From Dyadobacter chenwenxiniae (GTDB lineage: Bacteria; Bacteroidota; Bacteroidia; Cytophagales; Spirosomataceae): DNA of 64,000 nt. The position numbers and the translations under genes are program-made. Positions 43,902-53,440 of this stretch are shown piece by piece. The stretch covers positions 6,329,001 to 6,393,000 of the forward strand of contig NZ_CP094997.1 in assembly GCF_022869785.1 (NCBI RefSeq), read 5' to 3'. Each line of letters opens with the position of its first letter. The stretch's first letter is position 1. Below the pieces are notes generated by a model. The model worked only from the letters and a program-made list of their open reading frames with translations, was not told the origin of the DNA and ran no database searches.

Positions 43902-46412
43902 ATGAAAAATTTGATTTCATGGCAGCGTTCCTGGCCGCATCTTGTGGCGGTAATCGGCTTTATGATTCTGTCCATTGCGTACGTTTCGCCGGTTTTACAA
44001 GGTAAAAAACTGACGGCCCAGGATGATGTACAAGCCAAAGGAGCTGCACGCGAAGTTCTGGACTATAACAAACAAACGGGAATATGGTCTGCCTGGACCA
44101 ACGGGATGTTCTCCGGAATGCCCGCTTACCTCGTCGCAGCAGACTATCCAACGAGCGTTTCTACAAAACTCGGACAAGCCATTAACCGTATTTTACCAGC
44201 GCCAGCCAACTATTTCCTGATCGGAATGGTGAGCGCATACATTCTTTTTCTCGTGCTGGGTGCCGGAAGCTGGCTAGCAGCCATTGGCGGGGTTGCCTTC
44301 GCTTTTTCGGCATTTAATGTAATCAATCTGGAAGCAGGGCACGTGTCGCAGGTCATTGCGATCATGTACGCGCCGGGCGTTCTGGCGGGTGTGATCCTTG
44401 CTTTCAGGAAAAACTGGCTCGCAGGGGCCGCACTGACCGCTCTTTTTCTCTCCCTCGAACTGTATGCTAACCACGTTCAAATCACCTATTATCTGGGGCT
44501 CGGAATCATTATCCTGGTTATTATAGAAAGTGTTTCTTATATCAAAAGAGGATTGGCCAAAGAACTTGCATTGATCCTGGCAGGCCTTGCTTTTGCTGGG
44601 GTGGTGGCGGTGGGCACGCATACAACGCGTCTTTGGAATGCATTTGATTATACCAAAGAAACAATCCGGGGTAAATCCGAGCTTACACCGAGGGTTACTG
44701 CTCCCGGTGCGGCGGCAACTGCCGATGCAAACGGCTCAGGTCTCGATAAAACTTATGCTTTTACGTACAGTTATGGCTTCGGGGAGTTACTGACTTTGGT
44801 AATCCCGAACGCTTACGGCGGCACATCTTTAGGCCCGCTTTCCAACACTTCGGAAAGCTACAAAACGTTGGTAGCCAGGGGTATCGATCCCGCATCCGCA
44901 TTAAATGTTATCCAACAACTGCCGCTTTACTGGGGTGACCAGCCGATCATGGGTGGCCCGAATTATGTGGGGATTATCGTCTTTTTCCTTTTTGTCCTGG
45001 GTTTATTCATTGTTAAAAATCCCATCAAATACTGGGCCGGTGGAGTCGTCCTGCTTTATATAATATGGGCGTTAGGTAAAAGCTTTGCAGGAATCAATTA
45101 CTTGTTTTTCGACTATTTCCCAATGTTCAACAAGTTCAGGGCAATGACAATGGTCGTTTCTCTGGCACAATTGCTGATGGTGCTCGTAGGCGTGCTGGCT
45201 TTGGTTGAGATCATGCAAAAACGTGTGGAATGGAAGGAGTTTCAGAAGTCCTTCCTCATTACATTAGGAATAACCGGCGGTGTGACATTCATGCTGGCGC
45301 TCATGCCGGGTGTATTTTTTAGTTTCCAGGCAGCCAGCGATCCGCAATATGTGGAGCAGTATCTGATGCCGCAAATGCAGGATAAGGCTTTTGCCCAGCA
45401 ATTCATGAATTCGATCGTTCAGGACCGCGCAAGTTTGATGAAAAGCGATGCGATCCGGAGCCTGATTTTTCTGCTGTTGGCAGCCGGACTTGTCTGGTTT
45501 GCGAGGAAGGATAAAGTCAAACCCGTTCTATTTTACGGAACATTACTCATACTGGTGATCTTTGACTTGTTTGGGATAGATAAGAGATATCTGAACAATG
45601 AGGATTTCGTGAGCAGTTATGCCGCTCAGGGTGTAACCACGCCATCGCCTGCTGATGAGCAGATTCTGCGTGATACGGACCCCAATTACCGCGTTTATGA
45701 TCTTTCCTCACGCCAGGGACCGTTCAACAGCGCCGACGCTTCCTATTTTCACAAATCGCTTGGCGGTTATCACGGTGCAAAACTGCGCCGCTACCAGGAA
45801 TTGTTTGAGCGCCAGATCTATACGCAGAAGCCTAATGCGAACATTATGAATATGTTGAATACCAAATATATTTTAATTCCGGATCAGCAAGGCAATAAGG
45901 TGGCGCAAGCCAATCCCGACGCTTTTGGCAATGCCTGGTTTGTGAAAAGTTATAAAGTGGTGCCCAATGCCGATGCAGAAATGGCTGCATTGGACTCATT
46001 AAAACCAAAAGAAGAAGCTGTTCTTGACCAGAAATTTGCATCCAAGCTTACCGGACTGACATTGCAGCCAGATTCTACAGACAAGATCAGCCTTACAAGT
46101 TACAAACCAAATGAGTTAATTTACGAAAGCAATTCAAAAGGCGAAGGGCTGGCTGTGTTCTCGGAAATCTATTACAACGTCCGCAACGAATGGAAGGTGA
46201 CCATTGATGACAAACCTGCTGATATGCTGCGTGCTAACTATGTTTTGAGAGCATTGCGCGTTCCGGCTGGGAAGCATACGATCAAGTTCAGCTTCGAGCC
46301 CGTTTCCGTTGCAGTAGGAAGCAAAATAGACCTGGTCAGCTCGCTTTTACTAGTCGGACTCATCGCGGGGGCCGTATTTGTTGAAGTAAAAAAGAAAAAG
46401 AATACAGTATAG
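43902..46412 (+). CDS. YfhO-like polytopic membrane protein
   Basis: An 836-residue inner-membrane protein: about 12-14 helices over residues 15-560, then a soluble region, then a last helix near the C-terminus (LVSSLLLVGLIAGAVFVEV) and a lysine-rich end. The overall plan and the early loop QGKKLTAQDDVQAKGAAREV resemble the YfhO family of GT-C-like membrane proteins, some of which glycosylate lipoteichoic acid. In Bacteroidota the substrate is unknown. No operon partner is obvious; a DinB-like gene follows after 15 bp. Confidence 0.8.
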   Translation: MKNLISWQRSWPHLVAVIGFMILSIAYVSPVLQGKKLTAQDDVQAKGAAREVLDYNKQTGIWSAWTNGMFSGMPAYLVAADYPTSVSTKLGQAINRILPAPANYFLIGMVSAYILFLVLGAGSWLAAIGGVAFAFSAFNVINLEAGHVSQVIAIMYAPGVLAGVILAFRKNWLAGAALTALFLSLELYANHVQITYYLGLGIIILVIIESVSYIKRGLAKELALILAGLAFAGVVAVGTHTTRLWNAFDYTKETIRGKSELTPRVTAPGAAATADANGSGLDKTYAFTYSYGFGELLTLVIPNAYGGTSLGPLSNTSESYKTLVARGIDPASALNVIQQLPLYWGDQPIMGGPNYVGIIVFFLFVLGLFIVKNPIKYWAGGVVLLYIIWALGKSFAGINYLFFDYFPMFNKFRAMTMVVSLAQLLMVLVGVLALVEIMQKRVEWKEFQKSFLITLGITGGVTFMLALMPGVFFSFQAASDPQYVEQYLMPQMQDKAFAQQFMNSIVQDRASLMKSDAIRSLIFLLLAAGLVWFARKDKVKPVLFYGTLLILVIFDLFGIDKRYLNNEDFVSSYAAQGVTTPSPADEQILRDTDPNYRVYDLSSRQGPFNSADASYFHKSLGGYHGAKLRRYQELFERQIYTQKPNANIMNMLNTKYILIPDQQGNKVAQANPDAFGNAWFVKSYKVVPNADAEMAALDSLKPKEEAVLDQKFASKLTGLTLQPDSTDKISLTSYKPNELIYESNSKGEGLAVFSEIYYNVRNEWKVTIDDKPADMLRANYVLRALRVPAGKHTIKFSFEPVSVAVGSKIDLVSSLLLVGLIAGAVFVEVKKKKNTV

Positions 46413-46427
46413 CGCATATTCAAAGCC

Positions 46428-46955
46428 ATGACAGATCGTAAATTTCCTATCGGACCATTCGTCCTGAAAGACGACTATGCACCAGCAGAGATCGAAAGCT
46501 TTATCCAGATCATTAGGAGCAGCGCATCGGCATACAAAGAGCTGGTAGAAAATCTGGGAGAAGAAGACCTTGCCAAAACGTATCGCGAAGGGAGCTGGAA
46601 CATCCGTCAGCTTATCCACCATGTGGCAGACATTGCATTGCTGCATTACTTGCGCATGAAAAAAGCAGTAACCGAGCCTGATTATGACGCGCCTACTATG
46701 ATCGACATGGACGCCTGGGCTGCAACCGGCGATTCGCTCGGAATGCCCATTGCGGATTCCCTGAACATCCTTGCCGGTACCAACCAGCGTTATACGCATT
46801 TCGCGACAAGCCTGGATGCGGAGGCATTTGCAAAAGCTTATTTTCATCCGTTTCGAAAAATCTGGCTCAATCAAAAACAGGCGTTGGCCATGTCAGTATG
46901 GCATTTACAGCATCATTTAGCGCACATTAAGCTGGCTTTGGGGGAAGATATTTAA
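46428..46955 (+). CDS. DinB/YfiT-family protein, putative bacillithiol transferase
   Basis: A 175-residue four-helix DinB-fold protein. Three metal-binding histidines are visible: one in RQLIHHVADIAL and two in LQHHLAHIKLA. It begins with FPIGPFV, as in the YfiT/BstA group, whose members conjugate bacillithiol to electrophiles. Several Bacteroidota make bacillithiol, which fits. It lies 15 bp after the YfhO-like gene and may be cotranscribed. Confidence 0.8.
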   Translation: MTDRKFPIGPFVLKDDYAPAEIESFIQIIRSSASAYKELVENLGEEDLAKTYREGSWNIRQLIHHVADIALLHYLRMKKAVTEPDYDAPTMIDMDAWAATGDSLGMPIADSLNILAGTNQRYTHFATSLDAEAFAKAYFHPFRKIWLNQKQALAMSVWHLQHHLAHIKLALGEDI

Positions 46956-46986
46956 TTCAAAAAAGCAGTTTTAATTAGCATTTTCA

Positions 46987-47016
46987 TTGAATAGAAATAA
47001 AAATTCAGCATCTTTA
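46987..47016 (+). promoter_or_regulatory. Possible promoter of the McrBC-like module
   Basis: TTG at 46987-46989 and CATCTTTA at 47009-47016, 19 bp apart, partly match Bacteroidota promoter boxes (the -7 differs from TAnnTTTG at two positions), 47 bp before the start codon. Confidence 0.3.
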
Positions 47017-47063
47017 AAATCTCAACGGGGATGAATTTTAAGGACCTCTGAACACACTATTTG

Positions 47064-48659
47064 ATGGAATACTTCGACGAACTTTCCAGGTTTCTGGAAC
47101 AGTCGCAGACTGACAGTCTTAAAACTGCGCATTATGCCGATCAATTTGATGGCTTAAAAGTCAAGCTAAGTTTTGGAAAAGGCAATCCGGCAAGGGTTAC
47201 CTGGATCGCTTTTCTGGCCGAAGGGCAAACGATCAGCAACGGCATTTATCCCTTTTATCTTTATTTCAAAAAGCAGAACTTGCTGGTCCTGAGCTACGGA
47301 TTGAGCGAAACTATCCCACCTAATACAAACTGGAAGCTGGTTAATCCGGTCAGGATCAGTGACTATTTCAAACGGAACGACCTTGGAAAGCCTGCCCGTT
47401 ACGGTGTGTCATTGGTTTTCAAAGTTTATGACCCCGCTAATCTCGTGCGAGAGGAGATTGAGGAAGATCTGGCAGAAATTATTAGCATTTATAAGCATTC
47501 GGTAAGCGAAAAGCCTCTCTTGTTAAAACAGAAGCTTAATCCCAAGGTCGCTTTTGATTACAAGGCATTTCAAAAAAGCATTGCCGGATGTAATCTGCAC
47601 ATGAACCCCAACTTCACTTTACGCTTCATCACTTCGTTGCTGGCTAAGCCGTTTGTAATACTTACGGGACTTTCCGGTTCAGGAAAAACAAAGCTTGCAC
47701 AGGCGTTTTCTAAATGGATTTGTGAAAGCGAAGACCAGATTTGCCTGGTGGCCGTTGGTGCGGACTGGACAAATCGTGAACCGCTGCTTGGCTATCCCAA
47801 TGCGCTGGAAGAGGGAAAATATGTGAAGCCGGACAGCGGCGTGCTCGACCTGATATTGCTGGCTGACAAAAATCAAGCGAAGCCTTATTTCCTCATTCTT
47901 GATGAAATGAACCTGAGCCACGTGGAGCGTTATTTCGCTGATTTCCTGAGCGTAATGGAGTCAGGTGGTGATATAAAGCTGCATCCGGAATATGAGAGCA
48001 AACAGGACAATATTCCCCCGAAAATCAGGCTTCCCAAGAATCTTTTTATCATAGGCACGGTGAACATCGATGAAACGACTTACATGTTCAGTCCGAAGGT
48101 CCTGGACCGTGCCAATGTGATCGAATTTCGGGTGATAAGGGAAGAAATGGCGCATTTTTTGAATCTCGATTGCACATTAAACCTGGATTCGCTTCATGGA
48201 GCGGGTTCCATAATGGCGACCAGTTTTGTTGAGCTGGCTTTGAACAGGCAGCTGGAAATAAATAGTAAAGTACTGATAAGCAATACATTACTCAATTTTT
48301 TTGAACAGCTTCAAAAGGCGGGTGCCGAGTTCGGCTATCGGAGCGCGGCCGAAATCATGCGTTTCGCAGCCATCGCCAACCACATGGAGCCGGAATGGAA
48401 AATAAGTGAGGTCATTGATGCTGCTATCGTGCAGAAGTTACTGCTAAAAGTTCACGGATCAAGGCGAAGGCTGGAACCTGTTTTGAAGACGTTGGGCGCA
48501 TTATGCGTTACCGATGCGGACAAGGTTGAGGACTATTTAAATTCAAAAAAAGAGCTGGCTGAATTGGGCCAAATACACTATCCCATCACATTGGAAAAGC
48601 TTATGAGGATGTACAAAAGCCTAATCGCCAACGGGTTTACGAGCTTTTCGGAAGCCTGA
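47064..48659 (+). CDS. McrB-like AAA+ NTPase with MrcB N-terminal domain
   Basis: A 531-residue protein. The N-terminal 150 residues match the MrcB_N (DUF3578) domain, thought to read modified DNA (TAHYADQFDGLKVKLSFGKG and ISNGIYPFYLYF). From about residue 190 it is an AAA_5 NTPase: Walker A GLSGSGKT (202-209), Walker B FLILDEMN (276-283), and the sensor region IGTVNIDETTYMFSPKVLDR. ATG at 47064 is used; a TTG lies one codon before. The next gene overlaps its stop by one base (TGATG). As in McrBC systems it would power a nuclease on modified DNA. Confidence 0.88.
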   Translation: MEYFDELSRFLEQSQTDSLKTAHYADQFDGLKVKLSFGKGNPARVTWIAFLAEGQTISNGIYPFYLYFKKQNLLVLSYGLSETIPPNTNWKLVNPVRISDYFKRNDLGKPARYGVSLVFKVYDPANLVREEIEEDLAEIISIYKHSVSEKPLLLKQKLNPKVAFDYKAFQKSIAGCNLHMNPNFTLRFITSLLAKPFVILTGLSGSGKTKLAQAFSKWICESEDQICLVAVGADWTNREPLLGYPNALEEGKYVKPDSGVLDLILLADKNQAKPYFLILDEMNLSHVERYFADFLSVMESGGDIKLHPEYESKQDNIPPKIRLPKNLFIIGTVNIDETTYMFSPKVLDRANVIEFRVIREEMAHFLNLDCTLNLDSLHGAGSIMATSFVELALNRQLEINSKVLISNTLLNFFEQLQKAGAEFGYRSAAEIMRFAAIANHMEPEWKISEVIDAAIVQKLLLKVHGSRRRLEPVLKTLGALCVTDADKVEDYLNSKKELAELGQIHYPITLEKLMRMYKSLIANGFTSFSEA

Positions 48660-50869
48660 TGGAAAACGGACTTTCGCTAAACATTGAATCCGAGGTACAT
48701 CAGATTGAGCTGAAAATTATCGGTGAAGACAGCAAACTAGAAACGATTTTCAAGATCGATCAGTTGGAGGCATCGGAAAATGGGGAAGCCCGGGTCCAGC
48801 TGTTGGAAGGGCATTTCTATGAATATATTGTCTCAGGCGGTTATACCTTGCAAGCTTCCGACATTGTTTTCCCATCTAAAATCAATCCTGGCTCCGGGAG
48901 ATTGGCTCCTAATGTTTACACAGGAACAGCAACTTTTGAAATACTGACGGCTCCGCAAAGGCAGAAATGTGCGGAATTTAAAGTTGAAATCCGCTCGAAA
49001 AAAGCCAGTTACAGGCAGGATTACCGGTTAATGCTGGAAAATATTACCGAACATTGCACCGACCTGTTGCTTGCGCACAATTCGCCGGTGACACACAACT
49101 TCACGGTTGATTTCAGTCAGGACGCACGGACATTATATCAGCGCTTTGCATTTATTAAATCGATTCTGCAATGTGATGAATTCGTTAGCGCCGTTCAGAA
49201 AATAATTGGCGTCCCGGCGACAAAGTGGTCTGAGAATGGAGCGTTAACAGACATTCGCAGGGTCCGGCGTATTGATGGCAGGATAATCAGGCATATAGCT
49301 GGTTCTGGCAATAGGACAGGCATTCCTGCTTCTCATTGGCTACGGAAAAAGTTCGGAAATATTCCGGCACGTGTCCCGCTTTCCTCGAAAATAGAATCAT
49401 TGGATACGCCCGAAAATCGGTTTGTAAAACACGCTTTAAACGGTTTTGCCGTACTAGTGAATGATTTCAAGGCATGTGCAAAGCATGGCAGCAGACTTTT
49501 TGAAGAGGCATCGATCCTCGAAAATGAGCTGGACATGATGCTGACAGATCCTTTTTTTCAGCAGATCGGAAAACCGGTATTGCTGTCGCTGAATAGTACG
49601 GTTTTGCAAAGGAAATCCGGGTATAAGGAGATTTTTAGAATCTGGCTGATGTTTGATCTGGCCGCAAAGCTGATCTGGCGCGGCGGAGATGATGTGTATG
49701 CCGCCGGCAAGAAAGATGTTGCAGCGCTTTATGAATATTGGCTGTTTTTCCAGCTTTTGGATTTGATACGAGAAGTATTTGATATCGCTCCCGTGAGTCT
49801 TGGCAGCCTGTTAAAACCTACATCCGATGGTTTAGGCTTGCAATTAAAGCGGGGCAAGCACGTGGCTGTACAGGGTATTTTTAATGGTCAGTCGAGACGG
49901 CTTAATGTTGAGTTTAGCTTCAATCGATCCTTCTCCGGCAAAAATGACTATCCTGATCCCGGCAGCTGGACAACAGGCATGCGTCCGGATTTTACACTTT
50001 CGATATGGCCTGTTGGAATCAATCAGGCACAGGCTGAAAGAGAGGAATTGATCGTTCACATTCATTTTGATGCAAAGTATAGGGTCGAGTCGTTCACAGA
50101 CTATAAGCGGGACGATCTTTTAAAAATGCATTCATACAAAGATGCAATTCGCAGAACAGCAGGCGCTTATGTCTTGTATCCCGGGGAAGGGGAGAAGCCG
50201 TTTAAATGGAAAGGATTTAATGAACTGATTCCGGGCCTGGGCGCATTTGCAGTGCGACCATCTAAAACCAATAACGGGATTAATGCGCTTCGCGTTTTTC
50301 TAAACGATGTGACGCGGCATTTTTTGAACAGGGCATCGCAACGTGAAAAGGCCGCTTTCCGCAATTATGACATTTATAAATCCAAAAACACTGAGGCCGT
50401 TACGGAGCAGTTACCCGAAACATTTGGAGCAAATCGCGGGCTTATTCCCGATGAAACATTTGTGATCATTGGCTTTTATAAAAGTGCCGAACAGCTCGCC
50501 TGGATTGAGAAAAACTGGCTTTACAATTTCAGAACGGGCACAGATAGCGGCTCACTTCCGCTCGGGGCGAAACAGGCCAGCGCAAAATATTTGTTATTAC
50601 ACGGCCCAGGAGAAACTGTTTCGGGCAGACTGTGCAAACTGAAAGATGCCGGCCCGAGGATTTTTTTAAAGGAAGATTTGATTAAAAAGCATTATCCGGA
50701 TCCAAAAGGAGCATTGTATCTGGTCTATCGCATTGATTTACAAGTCGAGCACGAATTTGAACACCAGAAATGGGACATTTCAAAACTGCCCGGCTATAAG
50801 CCAAACAGGGCCTCCGGCGTCCCATTCGTTGTAAGTTTGTCGGAATTATCGAAGGCTTTGGCGAAGTGA
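48659..50869 (+). CDS. DUF2357-domain PD-(D/E)XK nuclease, McrC-like partner
   Basis: A 736-residue protein. The N-terminal half is DUF2357-like (adaptor). The nuclease core shows E359 in ALYEYWLFF, D444 in MRPDFTLSI, D471-A-K473 in HFDAKYRV, and KMHSYKDAI near 489-497, all expected for a PD-(D/E)XK endonuclease of the McrC/DUF524 type. A C-terminal segment (about 590-736) has a small alpha/beta pattern I do not recognise with certainty. It is translationally coupled to the McrB-like NTPase gene and probably forms a modification-dependent restriction system. All four catalytic-type residues are present, so it is likely active. Confidence 0.86.
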   Translation: MENGLSLNIESEVHQIELKIIGEDSKLETIFKIDQLEASENGEARVQLLEGHFYEYIVSGGYTLQASDIVFPSKINPGSGRLAPNVYTGTATFEILTAPQRQKCAEFKVEIRSKKASYRQDYRLMLENITEHCTDLLLAHNSPVTHNFTVDFSQDARTLYQRFAFIKSILQCDEFVSAVQKIIGVPATKWSENGALTDIRRVRRIDGRIIRHIAGSGNRTGIPASHWLRKKFGNIPARVPLSSKIESLDTPENRFVKHALNGFAVLVNDFKACAKHGSRLFEEASILENELDMMLTDPFFQQIGKPVLLSLNSTVLQRKSGYKEIFRIWLMFDLAAKLIWRGGDDVYAAGKKDVAALYEYWLFFQLLDLIREVFDIAPVSLGSLLKPTSDGLGLQLKRGKHVAVQGIFNGQSRRLNVEFSFNRSFSGKNDYPDPGSWTTGMRPDFTLSIWPVGINQAQAEREELIVHIHFDAKYRVESFTDYKRDDLLKMHSYKDAIRRTAGAYVLYPGEGEKPFKWKGFNELIPGLGAFAVRPSKTNNGINALRVFLNDVTRHFLNRASQREKAAFRNYDIYKSKNTEAVTEQLPETFGANRGLIPDETFVIIGFYKSAEQLAWIEKNWLYNFRTGTDSGSLPLGAKQASAKYLLLHGPGETVSGRLCKLKDAGPRIFLKEDLIKKHYPDPKGALYLVYRIDLQVEHEFEHQKWDISKLPGYKPNRASGVPFVVSLSELSKALAK

Positions 50870-50967
50870 TCGGCTGAGTTTCCGGACATTTGTTTAGTGT
50901 GTGATGGTGACTTATATTGAAGCACCGATATCAAATGTTCCGTAACTTCATTTCAATACCAAACCCA

Positions 50968-51735
50968 ATGAAACTCAGATTTTCTACCCTTATTTTTCTG
51001 CTGATAACTGCGCTGCAAGTCGTTGCACAAAACAAAAAAGAAACAAAACTCGCCATCGTCTTCGTCGGTAACAGCATCACGCAAGGAAAAGGAGGGACAA
51101 ATGGATTCCCGCCGCCGACGCATGCCGTTAATTATCTCAAGGAAGAGAAAGGCATTCAGAATGTGTCATTTGTGAATGTCGGCAGGAGCGGTTCTACAAC
51201 GGTGGACTGGCTTCCGGGCCATGGGAAATACTTTCCATTAGCGACCAAAGCGGCTGATAGTCTGTTCCGGCAAAAAGATCATCAACTTCTTTTTTCGATG
51301 AAACTGGGGACAAATGACAGTGCTATGGAAGGGCCGAATGGTGCGCCGGTTTCGAAAGAAGATTACAGGAAAAATTTGCAAACCATTATCAGTGAGCTTC
51401 TTGGTAAATATCCGGGCAGCAAAGTCATCATCCATCACCCAATTTGGTATAGCACCAACACTTATAACAGGTCCAAATATCTGGCAGAAGGCCTGGCGAG
51501 ACTGGAAAGTTATGTCCCTGAAATTGATGGCCTCGTTAAGGAATACAAAACTGCACAGCCTGGAAGGGTTTTTAAGGGAGACACGAAGTCATTTAAGTAT
51601 TTCAGGAAGCATGCGAAGGAGTTGTTCAAACCCGAAGAAGGACAGGCAGGAACATTCTTTTTGCATCCTAACGAAGAAGGCGTCGCGGTTTTGGGTAAAA
51701 ACTGGGGAAAGGCGATTTCGAAAATTGATCTTTAA
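50968..51735 (+). CDS. SGNH/GDSL-family hydrolase
   Basis: A 255-residue exported protein: signal peptide (1-22, VVAQ), block I VGNSITQGKG, block II GRSGSTTVDW and block III LGTNDSAMEG. The C-terminal block keeps the His in TFFLHPNEEG, but the usual Asp three residues before it is Phe. ATG at 50968 is preferred over a start at 50917, since it places the signal peptide first. Substrate unknown; a carbohydrate esterase role is usual for this family. Confidence 0.8.
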   Translation: MKLRFSTLIFLLITALQVVAQNKKETKLAIVFVGNSITQGKGGTNGFPPPTHAVNYLKEEKGIQNVSFVNVGRSGSTTVDWLPGHGKYFPLATKAADSLFRQKDHQLLFSMKLGTNDSAMEGPNGAPVSKEDYRKNLQTIISELLGKYPGSKVIIHHPIWYSTNTYNRSKYLAEGLARLESYVPEIDGLVKEYKTAQPGRVFKGDTKSFKYFRKHAKELFKPEEGQAGTFFLHPNEEGVAVLGKNWGKAISKIDL

Positions 51736-51738
51736 AAT

Positions 51739-52101
51739 CTAGTTTTCTTTCTCAAAGTCAACAAAAACGTTAATCCATATTGCCCTGCCAAGCCTGATAA
51801 TGATCGGTTGGAGCAGAAAAAGTATGGCCGTAATGGTTACAAAAAACCAGTTCAGGTCCATTTTGAAATAAATCAAAAGCAGCACGGATAAGAGGGCCAT
51901 AATGAAGATCACAATCGGAAAACTCGTCCACAAAGCGCCAATGTAAAATCCCGGCTCGATCTGGAAATCCTGGTTGCAAACCGGGCACTGGTCGGGCATT
52001 TGCATGGCGTTTTTGAAACTGTATGGATTTTTGTTGACGAAAAGATCACCCTTGTGGCAGCGCGGGCATTTGAACCGGACCACGCTATATAATTTTGACA
52101 T
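51739..52101 (-). CDS. DUF983-family membrane protein
   Basis: A 120-residue protein with an N-terminal zinc-ribbon-like cysteine set (FKCPRCHKGDLF and QCPVCNQDF), then two membrane helices (about 57-80 and 84-104). Matches the DUF983 family, of unknown function. It is convergent with the SGNH gene (3 bp apart) and 13 bp after a hypothetical gene on the same strand. Confidence 0.82.
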   Translation of the reverse strand: MSKLYSVVRFKCPRCHKGDLFVNKNPYSFKNAMQMPDQCPVCNQDFQIEPGFYIGALWTSFPIVIFIMALLSVLLLIYFKMDLNWFFVTITAILFLLQPIIIRLGRAIWINVFVDFEKEN

Positions 52102-52114
52102 CGTGCGGTTCGAG

Positions 52115-52615
52115 TTATTTTTTCACCGGCGCGAGACCTTTCATCGCTTTCACACCGATAGCGGGCATTTTTACAACCGGCGCAAGCATTTTAACTTCTT
52201 TTTCCGGTTCAATATATTCACGTGCCCCCGATAAATAACGCTCGACGATGAATTCCTCTTCCTTCACAAACTGAATAGAAGCTTCTCCAATCAAATATGA
52301 AATATCATACAGTTTTTTGTGAAAAATAGCCGCTTCAAGGTTACCGTTGAAATGATAATCGTTCTCAAAACCCTGGTCGAATTTGAATACAATCGGCGTT
52401 CCGGCATTGGCAAGAAGGCTTTCCGGCGTGCCGGTTAATGTGATCGGAATGTAAGTTTTCTTGTCATAAATAAACCCGCCATGGTTGTTCTTGATACGCT
52501 CTCGCATTTTCCTCGGCGTATCACCTACAAAAAGCACATCCACAAGCAAAATAAGCGTTGCGGCATTGAATTGTTCTGTGTTTTGGATAAGGGGGAGTGT
52601 TGAAATGCGAATCAT
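52115..52615 (-). CDS. Hypothetical protein
   Basis: A 166-residue protein starting MIRISTLPLIQN. Seen: an FVGDTPRKMRERIKNNHGGF segment and a basic, proline-containing C-terminus (LAPVVKMPAIGVKAMKGLAPVKK-like, shown without its last residues: LAPVVKMPAIGVKAMK). No signal peptide or membrane helix. I do not recognise a family. The frame opens at 52645, but the ATG at 52615 is a better start. It is 13 bp upstream of the DUF983 gene. Confidence 0.55.
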   Translation of the reverse strand: MIRISTLPLIQNTEQFNAATLILLVDVLFVGDTPRKMRERIKNNHGGFIYDKKTYIPITLTGTPESLLANAGTPIVFKFDQGFENDYHFNGNLEAAIFHKKLYDISYLIGEASIQFVKEEEFIVERYLSGAREYIEPEKEVKMLAPVVKMPAIGVKAMKGLAPVKK

Positions 52616-52782
52616 ATCACAAATATCTGTCCATTTTCTGGACACATGAACATAACGCGTCCAGTTTTTGGCGAAAACTGGAGATGTTCAGGAGCATTTC
52701 TTCAAATTTCGGTATGATATTTTCGGCAATGTTCAGTAATTGTGCAAATTAGGGCATTTTTGAAATCAAAAACAGACGATCC

Positions 52783-53154
52783 ATGACAGTCAAAACATAC
52801 AGATTTATTGCATTGCTAGGCGACGGCCGCGAAAGGTTCAGCGACAAAGCCCTGGATGAAGAATGGCCCACAGAACCCATCGTGATAGATGCATTCGGCT
52901 TTTCCGACGTTTACCGCTATTCGGGTGTTGTCTTTTTAAACGAAGAATGGTTTACGAAATACAGCAAAAACTGGCACAACGACACCTCCAAGATCGACGC
53001 CCTGCTCACGGATCTCATCAAATACACTGCTAAGGACGTTCATTCTGAAAACCTCTCAAAGATCAAAGCCTATCTAGCTTCTCCGCCGGAGACATTGGAA
53101 GAGACGATAGATGTTTGGAAGGGATTTTATGATCCGGAATTGAAGGTGATTTGA
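52783..53154 (+). CDS. Hypothetical protein
   Basis: A 123-residue acidic, soluble protein (RFIALLGDGRERFSDKALDE at the start). No recognised domain, no signal peptide. The clean start and the typical codon pattern support a real gene. Confidence 0.5.
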   Translation: MTVKTYRFIALLGDGRERFSDKALDEEWPTEPIVIDAFGFSDVYRYSGVVFLNEEWFTKYSKNWHNDTSKIDALLTDLIKYTAKDVHSENLSKIKAYLASPPETLEETIDVWKGFYDPELKVI

Positions 53155-53172
53155 AGAGGGGCGTTCGGCAAT

Positions 53173-53205
53173 AGACTTTCCAAGTCTTCAAGACTTGGAA
53201 AGTCT
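53173..53205. repeat. Near-perfect palindrome, interspersed repeat copy 1
   Basis: Perfect 16-bp arms AGACTTTCCAAGTCTT (53173-53188) and AAGACTTGGAAAGTCT (53190-53205) around one base. A related palindrome is at 60892-60924. It lies just after the hypothetical gene and could also terminate transcription. Confidence 0.8.
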
Positions 53206-53236
53206 CACAAAGGCCGACCTGGAAAAAATTGTCTAA

Positions 53237-53419
53237 ATGCAACTGGAAAATCTGGATGCAATGAATGATCTGTTAAAAATAATGAAAGTCCAAAACGAGC
53301 TGCTTGAAAAGGCGAATGAGAAGCTTGCGAAGGACGTTGCCATATTCAAAAAGAAGGATTATGACATGGCGGCGATGAAAAGGGCTGCTTTGGGGAAGGC
53401 GCTGAATATCCACAAATAG
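53237..53419 (+). CDS. Small coiled-coil protein, hypothetical
   Basis: A 60-residue, highly charged sequence with Leu/Met heptad-like spacing (LDAMNDLLKIMKVQNELLEK), suggesting a short coiled coil. No family recognised. It is followed by a strong terminator, which favours a real transcript, but its coding status is uncertain. Confidence 0.4.
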   Translation: MQLENLDAMNDLLKIMKVQNELLEKANEKLAKDVAIFKKKDYDMAAMKRAALGKALNIHK

Positions 53420-53440
53420 AACACCATTCACAGCTTTAAA

